46,832 nucleotides of DNA, from contig CANJNC010000021.1 in the NCBI GenBank assembly GCA_947475685.1, positions 1-46,832 on the forward strand, read 5' to 3'. Of the stretch, positions 28,158 to 37,694 are shown one piece after another. Numbering within the stretch: position 1 is the first letter of the stretch; each line of letters opens with the position of its first letter. Position numbers and translations under genes: made by a program. The notes beneath the pieces are model-generated. The model did not search any database. It saw only the letters and a list, made by a program, of their open reading frames with translations, and had not been told where the DNA came from. Origin of the DNA: Comamonadaceae bacterium (GTDB lineage: Bacteria; Pseudomonadota; Gammaproteobacteria; Burkholderiales; Burkholderiaceae_C).

Positions 28158-29504
28158 TTAAAATAGTGTTTGCCAAGCATCAGCAAATCTCAATTCACCT
28201 CTATCGTTTAAAAGCGTATTGATAAATTTTTGTGCTGATACTTTCTTAACACTTGTTTTACTATATTTAACAAATTTCTCTATCATTTCGTTTTGACTCA
28301 AAGGAAATTTCGGATCTCCCATTAAGCTTTCAATTTTCTCAGCATAACACCCATTTTTCGTTTTAACCATTAACTCGGCCTCTCTGACTCCTGTTTTTTC
28401 AAGGCTGTGGTTAACCTCTATTTGCACCATCTTTTCAATTTTCCTCAAATAGGGATCAAAAAATAATTTAGGATCGTAAAGTTCTGGATCCATATGGCCA
28501 AAGCGAATAGCACTTGCAACGCCTAAAGACAAACTAAATTGCCCGGTGATCATAGCTTGAGGATCCCGATTTCCTGCATATGTTGCAGCCTCAGGGTATA
28601 TACTTAATACTATTGAATGAATATCATCAATCGAACCAGTTAATTTTCCCATTATCTTGAGAGCTGCCTCAACACCGTAATGAACGTGACGCGCTGAAGC
28701 AAATGGTTTGAAATACGAATCTTCTATGAATGAATACTTGTAATTGGGAACGGGTAACCCATCGTTTAGTGCATGATTTTGAGCGTATTCAATCAGCGCA
28801 TTTCTTGGTGCCGTAATACCCGCTTTGGCAGAAAAAGCAGACATCAAGCCAAGTATCGCGCTATGTGAGAGATATGTATTTCTAGCGTTATTTCCCGTTT
28901 TTATCGGCAAATATAGGCTTGTGGGTAATTGACATGCCGCAATATTGAGCGCATTGATTTTTTGCTCATTTGTAAGTCCCAATAAACCGGCGACTGCTAC
29001 TGCCACTCCAAGGCCAGGCCAATTACCGTCCACATGCATCCCAGGTCGTATCCTAAGCCAGCCACCACAACGAGCTCCAACTTCATACCCTAAAACTAAG
29101 CTCTTTAAAACATCGATTAATTTAGTATTGTTTTGTACAGCCATGGCTAATAATGCACCAACTATAGGTAACCCTGGTCTGCCGTGTGCGTATGGCAAAC
29201 CTTCACATGCCTCACTCCATGTGGATGCCATTGCTGACACACTTGCACAAGACCATGGCGAGAGATACGGTCCTCCGGGAAACTGAAAAATACCTTTCTC
29301 ATTTGCCCCCAAGGACTCCTCAAACGCTTTAACTTCATTAGAACCACGCCCATCAAAAATACAAGAAATCGTATCAATAAGCATATTAAGAGACTTTAAC
29401 CGAATCGCCTCTGTAAAATTATCAGAAGTAGAATGGTATTCAATAAGCTTCTCTATCGCACTTAACTGCGCTTGATGAATCGATGTTTGAGTTTCACCGG
29501 ACAT
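28158..29504 (-). CDS. MmgE/PrpD-family protein
   Basis: 448-residue member of the MmgE/PrpD family, which includes 2-methylcitrate dehydratase PrpD, cis-aconitate decarboxylase and iminodisuccinate epimerase. Recognisable parts are the N-terminal helical domain (LIDTISCIFDGRGS), the middle GLLGLTNEQKINALNIAACQLP segment (about 168-189), FKPFASARHVHYGVEAAL (about 269-286, in place of the usual KPYPxC) and the C-terminal small domain. It is the first gene of a four-gene minus-strand run (PrpD, Bug, Bug, cyclase), 88 bp from the divergent monooxygenase. The exact reaction cannot be assigned from sequence. Confidence 0.85.
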   Translation of the reverse strand: MSGETQTSIHQAQLSAIEKLIEYHSTSDNFTEAIRLKSLNMLIDTISCIFDGRGSNEVKAFEESLGANEKGIFQFPGGPYLSPWSCASVSAMASTWSEACEGLPYAHGRPGLPIVGALLAMAVQNNTKLIDVLKSLVLGYEVGARCGGWLRIRPGMHVDGNWPGLGVAVAVAGLLGLTNEQKINALNIAACQLPTSLYLPIKTGNNARNTYLSHSAILGLMSAFSAKAGITAPRNALIEYAQNHALNDGLPVPNYKYSFIEDSYFKPFASARHVHYGVEAALKIMGKLTGSIDDIHSIVLSIYPEAATYAGNRDPQAMITGQFSLSLGVASAIRFGHMDPELYDPKLFFDPYLRKIEKMVQIEVNHSLEKTGVREAELMVKTKNGCYAEKIESLMGDPKFPLSQNEMIEKFVKYSKTSVKKVSAQKFINTLLNDRGELRFADAWQTLF

Positions 29505-29592
29505 TTTTAAATAATCTCAAAATTAATTTTAATAAACGAATGTATCATGTTTCTTTGTTTAGCGTGTATATCTTTCTTAATAGAGAAACGAA
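29505..29592. promoter_or_regulatory. divergent promoter region (PrpD-like / BVMO)
   Basis: This AT-rich 88-bp gap separates two divergent genes and must hold the start signals of both. No strong consensus boxes or palindromic operator stood out. Shared control of the two transcripts is plausible because of the closeness. Confidence 0.4.
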
Positions 29593-31485
29593 ATGGTTGA
29601 CTTTGAAAATATATTAAAAGATGCAGATTTTGCACCTTTGCTGATGTCCTACGTTCAAATGAGCGGAGATACTGATGTACTAAAAAAGTATAAGCCTTAT
29701 ATTAATGGACCATGGAGCTTCTTTGAGACTGTTCCTTTTGATCTTAAAAATGAACTCATTCATAAATTCTCAATTTTTTTAGAGAAAGTACCTTGCCTTG
29801 TCGATTACAAGTCCGAATTTGTGCTAACCAAAGATGAAATTCACGAAATGCTAAATACTTGTGTGGGCCAGGAAGTCCCACAAGAATATATTTCAATGAT
29901 TCAAAGTGAAACCCATATTGGAGGTATCAAAAATTTAGATGTTCATTGGCGTAAAAATATTAGTGAGCAAAAACTAAATGCATTTCATGTTCTTATTATT
30001 GGTGCTGGTGAATCAGGGATTTGCGCCTCAATTAAATTAAATCAGCTTGGTATTAATCATACTATTATTGAAAAAAATAATTCTGTAGGAGGCACTTGGC
30101 TTGAGAACACTTACCCTGGCTGCGGAGTAGATACTCCGAACCATTTCTATCAGTACTCGTTTGAACCCAACCACGACTGGAGTCGATATTTTTCTCAAAG
30201 AAATGAAATTTGGCAATATTTTGAAAAGTGTGCTGATAAATACGGTGTTCGAAAAAGGATTCAATTTAACTCGGAAGTGACTCAGGCAATCTGGAGAGAA
30301 GACATTAAATTATGGGAAGTTGAATTCAAAACAAAATCAGGAGAAGTTTCTAGGATACAAACAAATGCAATCATTTGTGCAATAGGACAACTTAATCGCC
30401 CTTTGATACCAGATATAAAGGGCCTGTCATCTTTCAATGGACCAGTTTTTCATTCTGCGAATTGGAATTCGAATTTGGAACTTAAAAACTTAAAACTTGG
30501 AATGATCGGAACTGGTGCAAGCGGAATGCAAATAGGGCCATCCGTTTTAGATGAAGTAAGTGAACTGCATATTTTCCAAAGAAGTCCACACTGGGCAATC
30601 AACAATCCCTTGTATTTTAGTGAAGTACTGCCTGGTAAAAAGTGGTCTCTCAAGAATTTACCCTATTACGCTCAATGGTACCGCTTTCAATTGTTTTGGG
30701 CTTCAGCCGATGGTTTGTATCCAACCCTTAAGCTTGATCCAAATTGGGAACACAAAAATATTTCAGTCAATGCCAAGAATCATGAAATGAGGGAAAAGCT
30801 GATTGAGCATATTCGCAAAGAAGTAAACGAAGATCCGGTTTTATTGGAGAAAGTCATTCCTACCTATCCTCCCTATGGCAAGCGAATGCTTAGAGACAAC
30901 AAATGGTACCGCTCACTAACTAACCCAAAGGTGAATTTGGTTACTAGTACTATTTCACATGTCAATAGCGAGGGAATTTATACGGAAAATGGCAAGCATC
31001 ACAAAGTTGATGCAATCATTCTTGCAACGGGATTTATGGCAGGGAAATTAACTTGGCCCATGCATATCGCTGGCAAAGATGGGCAATCGTTGGCAAACAG
31101 ATGGAAAGATGATAATCCTCGAGCCTACCTAGGAATTACTGTGCCAAATTTTCCAAATTTTTTCATGATGTATGGGCCCAATACAAATTTGGCACATGGT
31201 GGTAGTGCAATCTTTCATAGTGAATGTCAAACACGCTACATTATGTCTGCCTTGCGTGAGCTTATTGAAGAAGACTATCACTCCATGGAGTGCAAAGAAT
31301 TGATTCATGATAGATTTAACGAAAAAGTTGATACCATTCACAGTGAAATGGTTTGGTCGCATCCGGGGGTTGGTAGTTGGTACAAGAATAAAAAAGGACG
31401 CGTCTTTGCTACTTCACCTTGGAGAATGCTTGATTATTGGGAAATGACCCGAAATTTCAATTACAACGATTATTCTTTTTTCTAA
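29593..31485 (+). CDS. Baeyer-Villiger-type flavin monooxygenase (4-hydroxyacetophenone monooxygenase-like)
   Basis: 630-residue FAD/NADPH monooxygenase that would insert oxygen next to a ketone to make an ester or lactone. The FAD motif IIGAGESG is at 135-142, GGTWLENTYPGCGVD at 166-180, the Baeyer-Villiger signature FxGxxxHxxxW at 281-291 (FNGPVFHSANW), and the NADPH motif GTGASG at 306-311. ILATGFMAG lies near 475. About 130 residues precede the FAD motif, the same extension known in 4-hydroxyacetophenone monooxygenases (HAPMO, about 640 aa), so it probably belongs to that subgroup. An SDR gene follows within 20 bp. Substrate unknown. Confidence 0.9.
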   Translation: MVDFENILKDADFAPLLMSYVQMSGDTDVLKKYKPYINGPWSFFETVPFDLKNELIHKFSIFLEKVPCLVDYKSEFVLTKDEIHEMLNTCVGQEVPQEYISMIQSETHIGGIKNLDVHWRKNISEQKLNAFHVLIIGAGESGICASIKLNQLGINHTIIEKNNSVGGTWLENTYPGCGVDTPNHFYQYSFEPNHDWSRYFSQRNEIWQYFEKCADKYGVRKRIQFNSEVTQAIWREDIKLWEVEFKTKSGEVSRIQTNAIICAIGQLNRPLIPDIKGLSSFNGPVFHSANWNSNLELKNLKLGMIGTGASGMQIGPSVLDEVSELHIFQRSPHWAINNPLYFSEVLPGKKWSLKNLPYYAQWYRFQLFWASADGLYPTLKLDPNWEHKNISVNAKNHEMREKLIEHIRKEVNEDPVLLEKVIPTYPPYGKRMLRDNKWYRSLTNPKVNLVTSTISHVNSEGIYTENGKHHKVDAIILATGFMAGKLTWPMHIAGKDGQSLANRWKDDNPRAYLGITVPNFPNFFMMYGPNTNLAHGGSAIFHSECQTRYIMSALRELIEEDYHSMECKELIHDRFNEKVDTIHSEMVWSHPGVGSWYKNKKGRVFATSPWRMLDYWEMTRNFNYNDYSFF

Positions 31486-31504
31486 CATTTGATTCTTACA
31501 AACC

Positions 31505-32275
31505 ATGAAAACTTATTCAAACGCTCACATCCCAAGTGGAAATTACATTCAGCCCTATGCCGATTTAAAAGATTCACATGTTCTAATTACCGGAGGTCGA
31601 GGAACTTTAGGCAGCGCAACTGCAAAAGCATTTATCAATCTAGGAGCGAAGGTTTGGTGCGTGGATTCTTCTCCTATAGTTGAATCGGATCATCCTGATA
31701 TTTTTCACCGTCATGCGGATGTTCGAGACAGATCCTCTTTAGAGAAAATACAAAGGGAAATAGAACAAGGACCAGGACTCAACGTTCTTGTCAATGCCCA
31801 TGGAATTCAGATCAGAACTGATTTTGCAGGTTGCGACGAAGAAACATGGATGAAATTAACTGATGTGAATTTGAATGGCGTCTATAGAAGTTGTCAGGTT
31901 TTTGGTGGACCCATGCGACAAAGAGGAGGTTCAATTGTTAATATTTCAAGCGTAAATGGAGTAGTTGTTTCTGGAAAAGGAACCCCATATGGCATACAAA
32001 AAGCCGCCGTATCATTCATGACAAAAGTCATAGCAGTGGAATGGGCTCCAAGCGTTCGGGTTAATGCAATAGCACCAACCACAGTTCCTTCAAACATGAC
32101 CTCTGATCTATTTGCAACTTCAGAATATTTGGAAAAAAAGCTACCGACCATTCCACTTCAACGAACGGGCAGTGTTGAAGATATTGCGCATGCAATCATT
32201 TTTTTAGCCTCTTCAGCCTCAGGACTCACGACAGGTCATACGTTAATGATGGATGGAGGAATATCCTTGATATAG
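31505..32275 (+). CDS. short-chain dehydrogenase/reductase
   Basis: 256-residue classical SDR that would oxidise an alcohol or reduce a ketone with NAD(P). The cofactor motif is TGGRGTLG (29-36). NAHG (97-100) stands for NNAG, Ser148 or Ser149 is in SIVNISSVNG, and the catalytic YGIQK gives Tyr162 and Lys166. The C-terminus ASGLTTGHTLMMDGGISL is typical. It follows the monooxygenase by 19 bp in one transcript, consistent with supplying the ketone from an alcohol. No strong ribosome site was seen. Confidence 0.92.
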   Translation: MKTYSNAHIPSGNYIQPYADLKDSHVLITGGRGTLGSATAKAFINLGAKVWCVDSSPIVESDHPDIFHRHADVRDRSSLEKIQREIEQGPGLNVLVNAHGIQIRTDFAGCDEETWMKLTDVNLNGVYRSCQVFGGPMRQRGGSIVNISSVNGVVVSGKGTPYGIQKAAVSFMTKVIAVEWAPSVRVNAIAPTTVPSNMTSDLFATSEYLEKKLPTIPLQRTGSVEDIAHAIIFLASSASGLTTGHTLMMDGGISLI

Positions 32276-32540
32276 CTTATTACACACAATTTCTAAATCA
32301 AATACATCATTAATTAATCCATTGGGCCGCATTGTTGAATCCTTGACCCTGCTGTAGATAGAGAGATTCCTAAACTCAGCTAGGTCCTTCTCAAATGCTA
32401 ACAGATTTGAAATGGCAAATGATGCTGCACTTGGTTTGACCTGCCAATGGTCGCTTTCACCCACAGGCTGCACATGCCTATGGAGTTCAGAGTAAGCCTT
32501 TAAGACTCGCAGCAACGAGTTGACTCATTGACGTGCGATT

Positions 32541-35240
32541 TCAACTGAGACTTTTATCTTTCATCGACTCAATGATGCTTTGCGGGATTCCCCCCAGAAG
32601 GAGTAACTCACGCTCCGCCGTGGTGTTGACTTGCGCATGAACTTCAAACACCAAAGAGTGTCCCTTGTCATGATGGGCTATAACCTGGATGGGTTCGCCC
32701 TTTAAAACACCCGCTTTAATATTTTCAAAAGCATAGGCCTCGGTGCCATCAAGCCCCAAGGATTGCCAATCCACCCCTTTATCAAAACGAAGCGGCAACA
32801 CCCCCATACCGATTAAATTGGCTCGGTGAATTCTTTCATAAGACTGCGCAATCACCGCCTTGACTCCTAGAAGTGCCGTACCTTTGGCCGCCCAATCTCG
32901 ACTGCTGCCTGTGCCATACTCCTTGCCCGCTAAAATAACGCCACCGACGCGATTCTTTAAATATTCTTGTGCTGCATCAAAGATGGTCATCAAACGCCCA
33001 CTTGGGAAGTGAATGGTAAAACCACCCTCTTTCTCAGGCGTCAATGCATTTCGAATCCGGACATTGGCAAAGGTACCGCGCACCATCACTTCAAAGTTCC
33101 CTCGCCTAGCGATGTATGAATTGAAGTTTTTCTGGCTCACGCCCTTGCTGATCAAATACTGCCCAGCCGGTGTATCAACAGGAATCTCGCTACCGGGAGA
33201 GATGTGATCGGTGGTCAGTGAGTCGCCAAAGGCAGCCAAGACTCGGGCTTGCTCGAGGGATGCGATCAGTTCATCGAGTGAACTGTCCACTTTTGTCTCA
33301 GTCGAAAAGAAAGGGGGCTCTCTCAGATATTGGGATTCGGGATCCCATTTGTAGAGACTTCCCACCTGATCTGACTCAGACCAGTCGCTCGCCGCCAAAG
33401 GACTCGCTTGCTGAGTCAATAACAAATCGCCACTCGCATACATTTGCTCGACTAGGGCATTCACCTCAGCTTTGCTGGGTTGAATGTCTTTGAAAAAGAC
33501 CGCCTCTCCTTGAGCATTGACACCGATCGGTTCACGCTCAAAATCAATCTCGATCTTGCCCGCCAAAGCATAAGCCACCACCAAGGAAGGTGCCCCAATG
33601 TAGTTGGCTCTCACGAGCTTGTGGATTCGCCCAGGGAAGTTGCGGTTGCCTGACACCACAGCAGCAGTGACCAATTCACGAGACTCAATCTCTTGGGCCA
33701 CCTCTGGGCTCAAAGGCCCAGACTTGCCACCACAAGTGGTGCAACCAAATCCAATCAAATAAAAACCCAACTTCTCCAAGGGCTCCATGAGACCGAGGTT
33801 CATCAAGTAGGTGATGACGGCGGGCGATCCCGGTGCCAACGAGGTCTTCACCCAAGCTGGAGGGGCAATACCGAGTTTGACGGCATTGCGAGCGACAAGC
33901 CCCGCGGCAATCATGACCTCAGGGTTGGACGTGTTTGTACAAGACGTGATCGCCGCTATCACCACCGCACCGCTTGGCATCTCTCCAGGCACGCTGTCAG
34001 CCAAGCTTGGGCCAAAGCCCTCTTGCGCGATGGACTTGGTCATTCGCAGGCTGAAATCCGCTGCAACCTTGGGCAAGGGCAAGCGGTCTTGTGGGCGCCT
34101 AGGTCCAGCCAGTGAGGGCACGGCCTGGCTGATATCGATTTCAATGACCCTTGAGTAGTGGGGATCGATTGAATTTTCAGAACGAAACAATCCCACTCTT
34201 TTGCAGTAAGCTTGGACCAATTCAATTTGCGACTGCTCTCGCCCAGTCACCTTGAGGTACTGCAGTGTGAGATCATCAACGGGGAAAAAGCCGCACGTCG
34301 CCCCGTATTCAGGTGCCATGTTTGCGAGTGTCGCGCGCTCAGGAATTGGCATACTTTGCGCGACGGGTCCAAAAAATTCAACCGCACAATTGGTGACACC
34401 CTCATGTCTTAAACGCTCGGTGACCAAAAGGGCTATGTCGGTGGTCCAGACCAAGGGAGAAGCACTCCCTGTCAATTTCACCCCAACGACCTCTGGAATG
34501 GGAAATGAGTACGCAAGACCAAGCAAGGCGGCCTCGGCATCGATACCGCCCACACCCCAGCCAAGTACGCCCAGTGCGTTGATCATCGGGGTGTGAGAGT
34601 CACCACCGATGACAAATTCAGGGCACACCCAGTGCTGCTCCTTGGTTTTTTGTTGGGTGACCACACTGGCAATTCTCTCTAAGTTCACTTGGTGAATGAT
34701 CCCACTGCCAGGAGGGAAGACTCTCAAACCCTTGAAGGCTTGCTGGGCCCAATCGATGAAAGAGTAACGCTCGCGATTTCTCTGCAACTCGACTTGCATG
34801 TTTTTAACCAGCGAATCTGCCCTCCCCCAATGGTCCACCTGCAAGGAGTGATCGATGATCAAGTCGACAGGCACCACCATATCAACCAAACTAGGCTCCC
34901 CGCCCATTCGAGACAAGGCGTCTCGCATGGCAGCAATGTCTTGCAAGACCGGCACGCCACTCGAATCGGGCAAAATGACTCGCGTCACAAAGAGGGGCAC
35001 ATCTTGGCCAATGTTGTCAGACCAATGAAACAACAAGTCGATCTCTTGGATGGAGACGGACTTGCCTTGCAGATGGGAGCGCAAAAGGTTTTCTAAAAAA
35101 ATTCTGATGACGTAGGGCATCTCGCTTAAGTCTTTGCCCGTCTTTTTAACCGCGAGGGGAAGATCCACGCCTTGCCAAGCAAAGACATCCGTGTTCTCGA
35201 AGATAAAATCGTGAGGCTTGAGCTCTTGAAGGGCATTCAT
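32541..35240 (-). CDS. aconitate hydratase A-family protein, divergent
   Basis: 899-residue Fe-S hydro-lyase of the AcnA family (domains 1-3, linker, swivelling domain 4), close to the usual 890 aa. [4Fe-4S] ligands are Cys434 (TSCTNTSNPEV), Cys500 and Cys503 (GCTTCGGKSGPL). The last motif reads GGKSG where AcnA/AcnD have IGNSG. RANYIGAPSL replaces the usual NYLASPPL, so substrate preference may differ from citrate/isocitrate. GSSRDWAAKGTALLGVKAV and GMGVLPLRF are normal. I start at the ATG at 35240, eight bases after GAGG; a TTG at 35261 would add seven residues. It diverges from the lyase gene. The region is GC-rich relative to the flanks. Confidence 0.88.
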   Translation of the reverse strand: MNALQELKPHDFIFENTDVFAWQGVDLPLAVKKTGKDLSEMPYVIRIFLENLLRSHLQGKSVSIQEIDLLFHWSDNIGQDVPLFVTRVILPDSSGVPVLQDIAAMRDALSRMGGEPSLVDMVVPVDLIIDHSLQVDHWGRADSLVKNMQVELQRNRERYSFIDWAQQAFKGLRVFPPGSGIIHQVNLERIASVVTQQKTKEQHWVCPEFVIGGDSHTPMINALGVLGWGVGGIDAEAALLGLAYSFPIPEVVGVKLTGSASPLVWTTDIALLVTERLRHEGVTNCAVEFFGPVAQSMPIPERATLANMAPEYGATCGFFPVDDLTLQYLKVTGREQSQIELVQAYCKRVGLFRSENSIDPHYSRVIEIDISQAVPSLAGPRRPQDRLPLPKVAADFSLRMTKSIAQEGFGPSLADSVPGEMPSGAVVIAAITSCTNTSNPEVMIAAGLVARNAVKLGIAPPAWVKTSLAPGSPAVITYLMNLGLMEPLEKLGFYLIGFGCTTCGGKSGPLSPEVAQEIESRELVTAAVVSGNRNFPGRIHKLVRANYIGAPSLVVAYALAGKIEIDFEREPIGVNAQGEAVFFKDIQPSKAEVNALVEQMYASGDLLLTQQASPLAASDWSESDQVGSLYKWDPESQYLREPPFFSTETKVDSSLDELIASLEQARVLAAFGDSLTTDHISPGSEIPVDTPAGQYLISKGVSQKNFNSYIARRGNFEVMVRGTFANVRIRNALTPEKEGGFTIHFPSGRLMTIFDAAQEYLKNRVGGVILAGKEYGTGSSRDWAAKGTALLGVKAVIAQSYERIHRANLIGMGVLPLRFDKGVDWQSLGLDGTEAYAFENIKAGVLKGEPIQVIAHHDKGHSLVFEVHAQVNTTAERELLLLGGIPQSIIESMKDKSLS

Positions 35241-35436
35241 GTGGGTCACCTCTACACTCAAGGATTTAAAGATGCCACTTTAACATCCTTAAAGAATGTA
35301 TAAGACCCATCCGACGGACAAGCGTAAACCCTAGGCTCGCTGCGAGAGGCCTAAATTGAACTTAGAGCCAACGCGGCCCAATGTATTTTTACAATTCCAA
35401 AGCGTAAAATTCTACAATTTCCAAACAAAGATCCCC

Positions 35437-36327
35437 ATGACCGAAAAAGCTCAAATCTACCGTGCCTTGTTAAACAGCGGCGAGTTCATCGTGTCGCCTG
35501 GTGTCTATGATGGCTACAGTGTGAGACTGGTGGAGGCGGCAGGTTTTAAAACCGCTGCCACAAGTGGCGCTGCTGTCTCCAACGCACTCTTGGGCGTGCC
35601 CGATGCTGGCATGATGGGATTGTCTGAAAACGCCAACCATTGCAGAAACCTTGCACGCTCTGTGAACATTCCCATCACCGCCGATGCGGACACGGGATAC
35701 GGCAACCCCATGAATGTGCACTACACCGTCAAGATTTTTGAAGAGGCTGGGGTTGCAGGGGTCAACATCGAAGATCAAGTGAGTCCCAAGCGCTGTGGAC
35801 ACATGCCTGGCAAGGAGGTCATCTCTCAAGCGGAAATGCTAAAAAAAATTGAGGCCGCTTGCATGGCCAGGCAAGACGACGCCTTCATCATCATCGCCAG
35901 AACCGACGCCATTGCAACAGAAGGCATTGAGGCCGCATGCAAGCGAGTGAAATCCTATGCCAAGGCTGGAGCAGACATGATCTTTGCGGATGCGGTTCAT
36001 TCAGAACAAGAAATTGCCGCCCTTGTTGAAGCGGCCGCTATTCCCGTGAGCGTCAACATGGGCTTTGGCATTCGGAACCGTCCGACCACTCCACTCATTG
36101 CCATTAAAACCCTCAAAGCCCTGGGGGTGCGAAGAATCAGTCTGCCCAGAATGCTGCCCGCCGCCGCCATCCATGCCATGCAACAAGCGCTCAGTCTCAT
36201 GCGAGGCGTGATGGAAACGGGAGAACCCATTGACCGACCCGATTTACTCGCCTCCATAGAGGACATCATGAAATTGATGGGTTACGATGAAATGCGTGCG
36301 TTAGAGAGCAAGCTTCTTCAATTTTAA
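35437..36327 (+). CDS. isocitrate lyase/PEP mutase-family C-C lyase
   Basis: 296-residue TIM-barrel enzyme of the ICL/PEP-mutase family (2-methylisocitrate lyase, dimethylmalate lyase and oxaloacetate decarboxylase types). Mg-site residues are in TADADTGYG (Asp83, Asp85) and NIEDQ (Glu112, Asp113). The catalytic loop KRCGH at 118-122 with Cys120 marks a true lyase. The ATG at 35437 gives the standard N-terminus; a longer in-frame start is unlike the family. It is divergent from the AcnA-type gene (196 bp) and followed by a Bug gene. Likely reaction: cleavage of a substituted malate or isocitrate to pyruvate or glyoxylate plus an acid. Confidence 0.88.
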   Translation: MTEKAQIYRALLNSGEFIVSPGVYDGYSVRLVEAAGFKTAATSGAAVSNALLGVPDAGMMGLSENANHCRNLARSVNIPITADADTGYGNPMNVHYTVKIFEEAGVAGVNIEDQVSPKRCGHMPGKEVISQAEMLKKIEAACMARQDDAFIIIARTDAIATEGIEAACKRVKSYAKAGADMIFADAVHSEQEIAALVEAAAIPVSVNMGFGIRNRPTTPLIAIKTLKALGVRRISLPRMLPAAAIHAMQQALSLMRGVMETGEPIDRPDLLASIEDIMKLMGYDEMRALESKLLQF

Positions 36328-36370
36328 GCGCCATCTCACTCACCCTGCCCACACACGTGATTGACACACC

Positions 36371-37354
36371 ATGAAACTGATGCCTTCGCTTTTATGCGCC
36401 TGTCTTCTTGTCTACTTGGGTCTCGCTCATGCCCAAAATTACCCAGACAGACCCATCCGCTTGATCGTACCGTCTGCTGCAGGAGGTAGTGTAGACCGAT
36501 TGGCGCGCAGCATTGGACAGCGGTTGGCAGAGAAATTAGGCCAAGCCGTGGTGGTCGACAATCGCCCTGGGGGAGGTGGCACCGTCGCCACAGAGACCGT
36601 GGCCAACGCCAAAGCAGATGGATACACGCTGCTCATTGGAACCATTGCGGGCTTGGCAACCAATGTGAGTTTTGACAAAGTCAAATACGATCCGCTTCGA
36701 GATTTTGCTCCCATCACCTTGGTGGGCCTGCAAGACTTTGTGCTGTGTGCGAATTCAAGCTTTGGAGCCAAAAGCATCAAAGAACTCATTGAGATCGGCA
36801 AATCGAGCTCGCAAGGAATGACCTATGCCTCAGCGGGACGGGGGACAGGCAGCCATCTTTCAGGAGAGTTGTTTGATCAACTCACTGGCGTTGAGATGAT
36901 CCATGTGCCCTACAAAGGCATGTCCCAAGCGATGGCCGATGTCGTGGGTGGTCAAGTCTCGTTTGCATTTGCCAGCATCTCTACGGCACTACCCTTGATC
37001 AAGGCCAAAAAATTGATACCCATTGCCGTGACTGGCAAAAACCGCTCTGCCATGCTGCCAGACATTGTCACCATCAGTGAAGCCGGTGTCAAAGGCTATG
37101 AGTCATCGACATGGTATGGCATTGTGGCCCCTATCCATACACCCATAGCCATACAAATACTTTTGAACAAAGAAATTGTCCTGATCTTGAAAGACCACGA
37201 GCTCAAGAAAATCTTTGACGAGGAAGGCTTGGATCTGGTCGGAAGCTCGCAGTTGGAGTTCAAAACCTTTATACAAAAGGAAATTGACAAATGGCGCAAA
37301 GTGGCAACCTCTGCGGGTTTAAAGAAAGAGTCCAAACTGTATTTAAACAATTGA
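36371..37354 (+). CDS. Bug/TctC-family substrate-binding protein (downstream of ICL-like lyase)
   Basis: 327-residue Bug receptor, probably co-transcribed with the lyase 43 bp upstream. The signal peptide MKLMPSLLCACLLVYLGLAHAQ ends with an AxA-type site near residue 22; the two Cys do not make a convincing lipobox. The pocket motif is unusual: VPSAAGGSVDRLAR, with Asp retained. YASAGRGTGSHLSGELF and HVPYKGMSQAMADV are standard. Its neighbours suggest a tricarboxylate or hydroxy-dicarboxylate ligand. Codon use is GC-rich like the lyase and unlike the island Bug genes. Confidence 0.9.
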   Translation: MKLMPSLLCACLLVYLGLAHAQNYPDRPIRLIVPSAAGGSVDRLARSIGQRLAEKLGQAVVVDNRPGGGGTVATETVANAKADGYTLLIGTIAGLATNVSFDKVKYDPLRDFAPITLVGLQDFVLCANSSFGAKSIKELIEIGKSSSQGMTYASAGRGTGSHLSGELFDQLTGVEMIHVPYKGMSQAMADVVGGQVSFAFASISTALPLIKAKKLIPIAVTGKNRSAMLPDIVTISEAGVKGYESSTWYGIVAPIHTPIAIQILLNKEIVLILKDHELKKIFDEEGLDLVGSSQLEFKTFIQKEIDKWRKVATSAGLKKESKLYLNN

Positions 37355-37694
37355 TTCTATGAAAAGAGCTCTTTATGGTGCGAACACCTCTTACAAAACT
37401 TCTAACCAAATTATCTTAGTAAAACCTTCATCTATTAGGGTTTAACCTGAATTCAAAGCTGCTTGGCTCATTGACAGTCCAACAATGGTCCATAAAAATC
37501 AGTGCAACTTCATTCAACCCATTTGCTCAGCATGAACACACCAAGGGGTCATTCAAATTTTTTAGCCCCGCCTTTTGGGTGGCACATAGGAGATTTGAGC
37601 GCTGACAAGGACCCCTCTGTTGATCTGATTCCAAGCCGCTTGACTGGTGGACGCATCATGATGTTGCGATTTTTAAAAAACAATTGACCCCCCC
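37355..37694. other. intergenic region without a supported gene
   Basis: 340 bp between the Bug gene and the FAD-oxidase gene. A 61-codon plus-strand frame (37502-37687) has no recognised similarity and no ribosome site, so it is not called. Direct upstream of the FAD-oxidase start is a run of seven C with no Shine-Dalgarno sequence. No hairpin or palindrome of note was seen. Confidence 0.45.

Noticed and set aside
32276-32540. Minus-strand frame of 90 codons between the SDR and AcnA-type genes
   Set aside because: Starts with TTG, has no ribosome site, resembles nothing and extends into the SDR gene; treated as intergenic, possibly a relic.
33013-35096. Multiple plus-strand frames opposite the AcnA-type gene
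   Set aside because: Artefacts of the GC-rich coding strand; the minus frame carries all aconitase motifs.
37502-37687. 61-codon plus-strand frame before the FAD-oxidase gene
   Set aside because: No ribosome site and no similarity I recognise; may be chance or a relic.
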